DNA from: Notospermus geniculatus
Lineage: Eukaryota; Nemertea; Pilidiophora; Heteronemertea; Lineidae
Reading direction: 5' to 3'
Length of the DNA stretch: 64,000 nucleotides
Assembly: GCA_002633025.1 (NCBI GenBank)
Contig: NMRB01001831.1
Span: forward strand, 16,108-80,107
Shown: positions 11,155 through 20,600 of the stretch, one piece after another
Numbering within the stretch: the stretch's first letter is position 1
Layout of the letters: the number at the start of each line of letters is the position of its first letter
The notes under the pieces: model-generated
Seen by the model: the letters and a program-made list of their open reading frames with translations, nothing else
The model's database searches: none
Told to the model about the DNA's origin: nothing
Program-made: the position numbers and the translations under genes

Positions 11155-11282
11155 GGGCCGTTTTTTAAAACGTTCCTTAACATTAAGGTCCACCTTAAAT
11201 CTATTGTTCTCGATGGTTTTACAATAGACTTAAGGTCGACCTTAACGTTAAGGAACGAACGTTCTATTCTAAAATACGCCCC
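11155..11282. mobile_element. Hairpin MITE, GGGCC-ended
   Basis: The arms mirror each other: CGTTCCTTAACATTAAGGTC with GACCTTAACGTTAAGGAACG (one mismatch), and CTTAAATCTATTGT with ACAATAGACTTAAG. The ends are GGGCCGTTTTT and AAAATACGCCCC. The ends resemble other GGGCC elements in this window (36774, 48554, 52937, 53849). Confidence 0.65.
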
Positions 11283-11324
11283 ATGTCTCTTGTAGAGCCT
11301 CGCTTCTAACCATGCACTTCCATA

Positions 11325-11520
11325 CTAAAGTGTGTCAGTGTTCATTCTAAACTGTGTCAGTGTTTATACATGTACTAAACCGTGCCAGTGTACTAAACTG
11401 ACTCAGTGTTCATACTAAACTGTGTTTACTTGAACGTGCCAGTGTTTATACATGTACTAAACTGTGTTAGTGTTCATACTAATCCGTGCCAGTGTTTATA
11501 CTAAACTCTGTCAGTGTTTG
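11325..11520. repeat. Degenerate about 22-bp tandem repeat
   Basis: About eight copies of a unit with the core ACTAAACTGTGTCAGTGTT, often followed by TATACATGT, with variable lengths. Confidence 0.6.
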
Positions 11521-13300
11521 TTATCAAATCTACCTAGTGTTGAGGAGGAAGACGAGGACTTGGACAAGGTGACTGAAGCCTGGCCAGAAAGCTCAGTATG
11601 TACATGTACTTCAAACTCGGTCCTCCACGGTATTTGTATTGCTGATACAGCATGTCTCAAAAATAAGACACGTGTCGATTCTCAAAGGAATTCTCAAAAG
11701 GCGAAATAAAAGGGAACAAATTACATGTCAAAATTTTTGTGGCAACCCCTTCACAGCAAGTTATTCGAAAACGTATTACGCTTTATCAGCTCCGCGAAGC
11801 TGCATCCTCATGTAAATCAAGATATGTGTCAGATATTTTTGGGACATAGCTTAATACCATATCGCTTCCAGTACATGTGTTTTAAAGCACAGACTTCATA
11901 TTTCCATTTGATATTTCATTCCTATACCACCACATCCATTTCTATCTACCATATTTGATCCTTCCAGATACCCAAATTTCCTATCAGTTTTTCACAATAT
12001 TTCTGAAGATATCGTCATAGCTTACAGAAAAGCCCGTATTGAGATACAAAGCTTCAATTCCTCAATCAGTGTGGTTCCTTTCTTCAGAAATTGGTGGTCG
12101 ACTCTTAGAAATACTACAAGGCAAAACCATGCACGAGAACGTCTTGGACGTCCGTCAGACCTGCAACAGGTTGTTCTTGCTTGGTGTGAGAAAGTAACGG
12201 TAAAACAATACAATAAACTCGAGTGCACTCTGATTGTCAGTCACGGATAGGCACAGATATAAGAACGTGTATCGCAAATAACACTCACTGGGTGTGTCAC
12301 ACAGCAGGAATCATGTCCATGATCGTTTTCAACTCTGGGATTTACGTGGAATTGTCACCTCACCACACTGCCCGCAAATGGTACGGGAGCATGGTTGTTG
12401 GAAGTAAGAGCTGTGCTCTGAACTACCGGGTGCTTGGTAGTACACGATAGAGCTATCACATCTTTCGACCATGCCCCCACCCTTGATCACAAAAAGAGAT
12501 ACATGCAGTTCTTTTTTACAAAATGGAAGCCTACGCCTAGGCTTACATGTAGCACACAAGATGACCTACACATTTTTGTCCCCCTGTAGATAAGGTTTGT
12601 AGAACTCCCAAATTACAGACAAACGATTGAATCGAAGATCATCAAATTGTGGAAAAAACAGTTTTAGAAGTTTGTTTTAATCGGAATTCCTCTCTTTATC
12701 ACAGTATCGTCTCACTGCGACAAGCACGTCCCCTCACCAGGCACGTCGTGTTTGACACATGGGCCTGCCCATGGGGACTCTTCCCCGATCGTGCAGACTA
12801 CCACTTTACACAATTTCACACTCAAAAGTTTCAAAAAATGTTAGTAAGTACAAAAGTAGGTGCATAATTCAAGCATGCCATTCTCTTAGGTTGTAGGTTG
12901 TAGAATACCGTTCATCTTGGATCATCTGGGTAGACAAAAATGTTTGATCTCCATATTCAATGCATATTTCTTTACATGTATACACCTGCACGCACACACA
13001 TGTACATGTGCATTACAGCCATTCACACAACAGTTCTTGCACAAAATGATAGGACAAATCACATCACTTAGTGTGCACATTGTTGTTGTGTACATGTACA
13101 TTCGACATCTACGTGTTAAGTCCGGATTTAGTTGTTGGCAAAGAGAAAATTATTTGATCTGCTGAGAACGTTACCCAGAGTAATTTCAAAGATGCATGTG
13201 TGTATCAAATTAAATCAGTACTTTATAATCGTGTATTTAATTATGGATTCAGACGTATATCCCAAAAAACAGCATAAAAACGATACACAGTATACAGTAT
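11521..13300. other. No recognised gene
   Basis: AT-rich intergenic sequence between the converging genes, with scattered ACATGT words (for example 12978-13013 and 13090-13100). Short open frames only; none looked like the receptor M4 segment. Confidence 0.5.
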
Positions 13301-13301
13301 T

Positions 13302-13613
13302 ATCGGAAAGTCGTCTCCGAATAGTTCGCAAATTTTCACCTCTGGGATCTCTTCTACATAGCGCCTGAGGAAGACCTCGATTGGGGTCACGATTGGGATC
13401 ACCTCTGGGATCTCTTCTACATAGCGCCTGAGGAAGACCCCGATTGGGGTCACGTTTGGGATCACCTCTGGGATCTCTTCTACATAGCGCCTGAGGAAGA
13501 CCCCGATTGGGGTCACGATTGGGATCACCTCTGGGATCTCTTCTACATAGCGCCTGAGGAAGACCCTGATTGGGGTCGAAAATTTGCGAACTATTCGGAG
13601 ACGACTTTCCGAT
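13302..13613. repeat. Palindrome enclosing four 63-bp tandem units
   Basis: An outer inverted repeat of about 36 bp (left ATCGGAAAGTCGTCTCCGAA at 13302, mirrored at the right end 13594-13613) encloses four copies of a 63-bp unit (13337-13577). Each unit contains GCCTGAGGAAGACC and a GACCCCGATTGGGGTC-type self-complementary core. The word TGGATTCAGACGTA occurs in direct orientation just outside both ends (near 13242 and 13618). Related single copies lie at about 23560-23660 and 29990-30090. Confidence 0.7.
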
Positions 13614-14455
13614 TTATTGGATTCAGACGTACACAGGTACTAGGTATTGGTCCCCGCTACCTTCATTAAGGTGGCGCCAGCGCTTGGTAAGAACTGTTAT
13701 GAGTGGTTCGAAACTAGAAGTAAGGATGAAGTTATCAATATTATTTTGCGACATAGGAATAGTATTGTAAGTAGTCGTGTTATAAGACAAGGCCAAAGGT
13801 CGATGTTTTTCTCCGGACCTGTAGTCTTTAATACTCCACATTCGTCGATCTGTTGTCACACACCTTCCTTTCCGTTCCTCGATCACCAACCTCCTAAAAC
13901 CACACGACATACTTTTGCTTTTAGAAAAGAAGGTAAGTAAGCATTTATGTCATTGTTGATCAGTATTACTCTGGCATGATATCCGTTGCAAAATTCGATG
14001 GTTTTACTCTGATCCATGGATCTTATTTTCCGTACTGACCTCGCATCTCATGCACATATTCAACTACACTGTAAATCCAGGTGACGCGTTTAGCGTTTAG
14101 TTTTGTGTTTAACAAAACACAACTTAACACATTACGTGAATATAACTGAACATATCATCTGGACAGGCGTTCTATCCGCCTAGAAACATACGTCTTGTTG
14201 CCTAAAATGCCAAAATATATCATTTGTTGTACTGTAAATCTAAAGTCTAAACACGAAACTAAACGGGAATATGCAACACTTTTTAAACATCTAAACGCGA
14301 TTAGTTTTCCATTAGAAATGAACAGATGACCTAAACACTGCATTTAGAAAACAGTAAATCTAAATGTCTTGTAAATGTCTTGTTTAACTTATAAACATCT
14401 CGTTCAGTTTCCCCTAAACACGAAACATGAAGGAATCCTGAACATCGTGTTTAGG
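13614..14455. other. No recognised gene; TTTAG/TAAAC-rich stretch before gap
   Basis: From 14075 to the gap the words GTTTAG, TCTAAAC and CTGTAAATC recur (for example near 14074, 14231 and 14350). This suggests a degraded repeat that may continue into the gap and explain the assembly break. Confidence 0.45.
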
Positions 14456-15310
14456 NNNNNNNNNNNNNNNNNNNNNNNNNNNNNNNNNNNNNNNNNNNNN
14501 NNNNNNNNNNNNNNNNNNNNNNNNNNNNNNNNNNNNNNNNNNNNNNNNNNNNNNNNNNNNNNNNNNNNNNNNNNNNNNNNNNNNNNNNNNNNNNNNNNNN
14601 NNNNNNNNNNNNNNNNNNNNNNNNNNNNNNNNNNNNNNNNNNNNNNNNNNNNNNNNNNNNNNNNNNNNNNNNNNNNNNNNNNNNNNNNNNNNNNNNNNNN
14701 NNNNNNNNNNNNNNNNNNNNNNNNNNNNNNNNNNNNNNNNNNNNNNNNNNNNNNNNNNNNNNNNNNNNNNNNNNNNNNNNNNNNNNNNNNNNNNNNNNNN
14801 NNNNNNNNNNNNNNNNNNNNNNNNNNNNNNNNNNNNNNNNNNNNNNNNNNNNNNNNNNNNNNNNNNNNNNNNNNNNNNNNNNNNNNNNNNNNNNNNNNNN
14901 NNNNNNNNNNNNNNNNNNNNNNNNNNNNNNNNNNNNNNNNNNNNNNNNNNNNNNNNNNNNNNNNNNNNNNNNNNNNNNNNNNNNNNNNNNNNNNNNNNNN
15001 NNNNNNNNNNNNNNNNNNNNNNNNNNNNNNNNNNNNNNNNNNNNNNNNNNNNNNNNNNNNNNNNNNNNNNNNNNNNNNNNNNNNNNNNNNNNNNNNNNNN
15101 NNNNNNNNNNNNNNNNNNNNNNNNNNNNNNNNNNNNNNNNNNNNNNNNNNNNNNNNNNNNNNNNNNNNNNNNNNNNNNNNNNNNNNNNNNNNNNNNNNNN
15201 NNNNNNNNNNNNNNNNNNNNNNNNNNNNNNNNNNNNNNNNNNNNNNNNNNNNNNNNNNNNNNNNNNNNNNNNNNNNNNNNNNNNNNNNNNNNNNNNNNNN
15301 NNNNNNNNNN
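14456..15310. other. Assembly gap (855 N)
   Basis: Run of N. It could hold the missing M4-encoding last exon of the - strand receptor gene; that is only a positional suggestion. Confidence 1.
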
Positions 15311-16260
15311 AAAGGATGTCGTGATGCGACATTTTTGCTCTGTTCTTTTATACGTGTTCTGTACGACCGGTCGCAGCGCCACCCCGTCGTGATTGTGCGG
15401 GTTTCTCATTGGCGTTAAGAGTTGCAAATATTTTGTCTTCTGACCAATTTTTGGTAACCATGGCACACAGGCTGCCTGCCTGTCAGAAAAGTCTCGATCG
15501 CTTGATGTCGACATACATTGCATATCTCGTAATAATTTCCAGAGGGGCGAGGGAACGGGAGATGTGAATCTGTATGCAGTGCATTTCTTCCATTAGCGAC
15601 CATAAAATCACTCGTCAATTATTACTTAGACCCTACTAGTGTCACACACTAAATAAGGATACACCAGTTGGTTGCAGGGCAAGAGACGCAACAGGAGACG
15701 TCATGTACCGCATAAATATTGCTAAACTCAGGTTTTCTACGCGAGTACAGTAGTATTTACATTATATACAGCGTATAAACGTTTCCATGTAATCCTACGT
15801 CGTATCAGCGCATGGTCAATATGCACCAAAACTGCATCACATATTATGCAAATATGGCAAGACAATATCATCCCAGAGATACATTTTAATCCACTCCTAA
15901 TGAGGTCAATATGAGACTGGTGGCGCCACAGGGTTCCACAATGACACGGATTGACCCTGTTGACCATCAGAGTTCAGCAGAACCGGTGGATTATGCATAT
16001 TATTATCTTGACGTGTATTTTTTATACATCATCACCATTTATGGCAAGTCGATTGTCCACCCCTGCCTAAAAATGGTTTACGATCTCTAAACTAAAGGTT
16101 TACGACCTACTAGTGTATCCGCAAAAACGGATCTAACGATCGCCGGCGACCGAGCAGGGCGAACCGTTCGACGCCGATCCCCGACGCACGATTTCACGGG
16201 ACAACGGTCTCGTGATAACGGGACAACGGTCTCGTGATAATAAGGAACCCGCAGGACTAC
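15311..16260. other. No recognised gene
   Basis: No coding frame recognised. A 22-bp direct repeat (CGGGACAACGGTCTCGTGAT plus two bases) occurs twice at about 16197-16241, immediately before a MITE. Confidence 0.5.
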
Positions 16261-16438
16261 AGGTGTAACATCTGCCAGTGTTTCCGTATGTCTGTGTTTC
16301 CCCTCACTGTTTGGGAAATGCTGGTAGATAGATCGACACGTTTTTCTGGGTGTCCAATATTGTCAAGTCGCAGCTTACTCCGTTAGACAATAGTAGGTGA
16401 ACACTGACAGATGGGAAACATTCAAAAACGTTACACCG
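16261..16438 (+). mobile_element. MITE of the GGTGTAAC family, copy 1
   Basis: Starts AGGTGTAACATCTGCCAGTG and ends AAAACGTTACACCGG, so the ends are inverted GGTGTAAC repeats. Internal blocks CAGTGTTTCC, AGATCGACACGTTT and GACAATAGTAGG recur in copies at 30377, 52690, 58150 (reverse) and 59797. Confidence 0.7.
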
Positions 16439-17403
16439 GGACCGAGATCATCCACGTAACATCTTGGTCATGGCCGGCGCCTCTCATGAGAATTGAAGGT
16501 AGTCGTAGTATGGATTATCGTTGGTTTTTTTGTAATCCACTGGCACACATGTATGCTTCATTGGCTATCATTAGATATTCTTACTGGCATACGACTGGAG
16601 TTGATGTGTCTCGCGGCGGGTGAGAACCTAGTTTACAACATCAGGCCACTCCTTTTAGAAGCAAACCCGTGAACCTAGTGCGACACTAATATTGCTGAAG
16701 ATAAGAACTGTACACTATCATTCCAATCACAGGAAAGTCCAAGGACCAATCATATAGAGTCAATCATGTCAGTCCTTCCAACACGCCGTCATTGCATGAA
16801 ATGTAGATCGGACGATCCGGCGTCGACACGTGGATCAGACTTGGTATACGCCACCCAATAGGCCACGTTCAAAGCGCCGAAAGCAACAGGAAATAAAACT
16901 CGGGAAATCTGGTCTATAAGACTGACACTGTTCACAGTTCCTTTTCTTCTCCTGGACTTAATTATTAAATTCCTATATCTCTGGTTTCCTTGGAGACAGT
17001 GAAAAAGATCGTACCAAATTGAGCGTTTTTGTCGGAAGAGAATGTGCTCCGTGTCCTTTTTTGCATTTGCCTTGAATTTTTTTTGTGCTGAGTAGTTATT
17101 AGAGGTGTGATTCTGTGTCGTGTAATAATGTAGAGAATTCTGAAAATAAAAAAAGTCAGGATTTTCAGCATTTTTAGCTGACCTGCGATGTCAGTTCACA
17201 CAGAGTTAGATGGACAGTCCTATAAATCAATATCTCCACCTTGGAAACTCATTCGCATTTGGAACCTGGGCCGGTTTCACTCGACTTTTTGAAGGATCAT
17301 TTTCACAAATCATGCTCGGTCGAATACGAACTGTAGGGACTTGATTTCAGTTCGTTGCCTTCACAAAAGAGTACCGGGTAATACTAACCTGGTTACAAAG
17401 TAC
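16439..17403. other. No recognised exon; region 3' of the last seen receptor exon
   Basis: This is presumably intron following the exon that ends at 17404 on the - strand. No - strand frame with an M4-like hydrophobic segment plus a short C-terminus was recognised. Confidence 0.5.
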
Positions 17404-17636
17404 CTCTGCTTCGTCCTCTTCCTCATCATCGCTGTCTTCCGAATCAGACGCATGCGGCATCTCACCATAGCCCACCTTGGTGAAGTAGTGAACCCCGGCA
17501 AACTCGCACATGGAAGCAATGATGAACACGAAGCACATGACCACGAACCAGTCCAGTGCCGTGGCGTAGGCGACTTTCGGTAGGTTCTGCCGGCTGTCCA
17601 GCTGTAGTGTCGTTAGTGTTAGGACCGTGGTAATTC
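17404..17636 (-). CDS. Receptor exon, 233 bp: M2, M3 and start of M3-M4 loop
   Basis: Acceptor ATACTTCCAG, donor GCAGAG|gtactt. Encodes [58 protein letters not shown] and then an Asp/Glu-rich stretch. The donor is inferred from the loss of family resemblance after EAE and the in-frame stop soon after. Confidence 0.92.
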
Positions 17637-20600
17637 CTGGAAGTATTCAATATCCAGGATCAGACATGGTCAGTATACAATCGACTTGCCCAGTCCGATC
17701 TTGTCAGCCAAGGATCAGGCATGGTCAGTATACAATCGACTTACCCAGTCTGATCCTGTCAGCCAAGGATCAGACATGGTCAGTATACAATCGACTTACC
17801 AGTCCGATCCTGCGAACCCAGGATCAGACATTGTCAGTAGGCCTATACAATCGACTTGCCCAGTCCGATCTTGTCAGCCGAGGATCAGGCATGGTCAGTA
17901 TACAATCGACTTACCCAGTCCGATTCTGTCAGCCGAGGATCAGGCATGGTCAGTATACAATCGACTTACCCAGTCCGATTCTGTCAGCCGAGGATCAGGC
18001 ATTGTCAGTATACAATCGACTTACCCAGTCCGATTCTGTCAGCCGAGGATCAGACATTGTCAGTGTACAGTCAACTTACCCAGTCCGATTCTGTCAGCCG
18101 TGGCCTCTCTGTTCAACCAGAAGGACACCCACGATAGCACCACGATGAGGATACAAGGCACGTAGACTTGGATGAGGAAGTAACCCATGTGTCTGGTCAG
18201 CTTAAACTGTACTCGCATCACAGAGTATTCACCTGGAAGAGGCGGATTGGAAGATAAATAGTCACGGAAGCCTAGCCTGGGATATGGGCAACACAGACCT
18301 GGGACACATTCTTCAGGCCTCATTCTAGGGGCTACAGTCCCAAAAGACCCTGTTCCATAAGGGTCGTAGATGATGCTCTGTCAAACCTGAAAGTGCTTTT
18401 GAGTTGCACAGTGTTTGAGAGTCGGACTCCTGAAAGAGAGGCCACGGGTTCGTATCCCAGTCGAGTCTTTGTGCCATCCTGAGAACATCAGGGGTTCTTA
18501 GCGCTAGCTCATGTGCGGTGACGAAGGGAGCGACAAGAGCTAAGACCCCTGATGTTCTCAGGATGCTTGTACTCTCAAACACTCGTAAAAAATCAATTGT
18601 TGCACTGAATGATTTGTTCCTCGGGATTACCAGAAAGGTTTTTAGAGATACTGGGATAAACATGCCATGCACTTTGAGAGTACCACAGCGGAAAGCGTTA
18701 TTTAAAAGCCTCGGAAATTTTATTATCATTCTCTCCGCATATGACGTAGTGCACCCAAGGGTTTTCATGGTGGTGTTGTCATCATTCCCACTATGGGTAG
18801 TCCATAATAACAATTTCATTGAGAGGGATTGCTCCATCTATTTGGTTGCAATTTAGATAATCAGATCGAGACGAGATCATCTAAATCCTCCCCGAGGACA
18901 GCATCAATATCGGTGCTGGTCATTTCCTAATAACTCATCGTCGAGACAAAGATTGATACCCAGAGAATCATTTTAAATCATCGTTGTGTGACTGACCCAC
19001 CTGCTGCACAGTGCCATGATCAATCCGCTCACCAAGACCGGTACAGCGTATGTCGTGTGACCACAAACCCGAACGCGGCTAAGCTTAGCCATGATGTTTC
19101 TGAACAAAGCTTTTTCCGCGTTCGTGCGTGGTTGCGCTGTTCATGAACCAGCCGTCACACACTGACGAATGCCAGAACGTGGGAACCAATCATAGCACTT
19201 GTTACTCAGTAACGATTATTCTGATTGGCTGAGGGGAAAGGTCAGGGCGAGGGGTAGCATTATAAGTAGAGAGTATGTGTCAAAGGTTTTGCGTCCGAAG
19301 CCCTCACGGACCGATAGGCTACTTCACATGTCCACGGACCCGAACGCGGCTAAAGCTTTGTCTCTTTCCTCGCCGTGCTGCTTCTACACGAAGCTTCTTA
19401 TCTTGTCCTTGTTCATGGCCGCGCCATGTGACCCTCTTGTATGTGTTGACCCGCTGAAGCTGTGTTTATCAGCATCAGCTCATCACCAGAATGTCTACAT
19501 CTGGCGACATTTTTGTATTGGACGTCCATGGTTTTGGTGAAACCACTTTGTGATACGAATCTAAAGACTTTATACGGTATCAATCGTCAATGGCTCGACG
19601 ACATGTTGCTCTGGTCGAAGAAGCAACATATAAATTCTCCCGTCTAACCCGTTAAGCACCTCGGCAAATCATATTAGAGTCCAGACTCTTTTACTGATGG
19701 CATTACAAAGTGCGAACCAAGAGTCAGCGAAGGGTATGACCGGCGACTTGCCCCGAGGCGAACTCATTAGTAAACCTCCTCCCTTCGATACACAGTTGAA
19801 AATAGTCTTAATTTCACATGGCTTCTGGCGTATGTGATCGATTTGATTCATTGAATGTGCGATAGCTTCCAGCGTTTCGCAGTCGTCTGCTGATAGTAAG
19901 TCTGTCACCCTTGTTGAAAGGTATTCTGATTAAGGACAGTATTAAACAGATCTTACAGGTATATTCAGGAATTTGTTTTCTATCTTCCGACCTGAAACTC
20001 ATAAAAAGAAAAAACCCAGCGTGTGTCTGTTATCATCCAGGGAAAACCCTGGTGTTTGGACTCATCGCCAAACTGTGGTGGGAAGTGCTTTGTGACTGAC
20101 GAAAACCGACGGAAGCTTGGCAAGTCTTGCTCTATTATGAATGGTAATCATCATTCGTTTCTTCAATGTTTGTGTCAAGGCTGTGTGACGTAATCCCGCG
20201 GACAAAGCTGAGGTCAAGATCAGTGATGACGTAACATGTGACAGTGATAAGAATTCGTGTGTGGGGGGCGTGTGCCTGTAGTTGTCATTGTGTAGGAAAG
20301 GTCGTACAAGAAAGAACACGCGCAAGGTTCCAAGAGAAGCGAAATCGCCTTGGCAGAAAAAGCAAAACACGATTTTCCAATTTTTCTTGCGCGGCGTAGG
20401 CCTATAGGACAGTGAGATGTTTAAGGTTGGTATGAAATTGCAATTCATTGTTCCTATACTCGACAGTAATTGTGTACAGGAAATTTACTGTACGTGACCA
20501 TGGATGTTGTGTTGTTCGGATTATAAGCCGTAGGCCTAGTATGGCGCGACAGCTGAGGGCCGACTTTTTGAGAGGATAAGTTCAAGAACTGGATGAGTTT

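Noticed and set aside
14375-15523. Open frames of 293-369 codons
   Set aside because: They span the 855-N gap and are artefacts.
17627-18165. Long + strand frames with repeated [18 protein letters not shown]-type units
   Set aside because: Translation of the 55-bp splice-site array on the wrong strand; not a repeat protein.
18060-18323. 87-codon frame taken as a single exon start at its first Met
   Set aside because: Only 18232-18080 is exon; the upstream part is intron, shown by the CCTCTTCCAG acceptor and the phase of the preceding exon.
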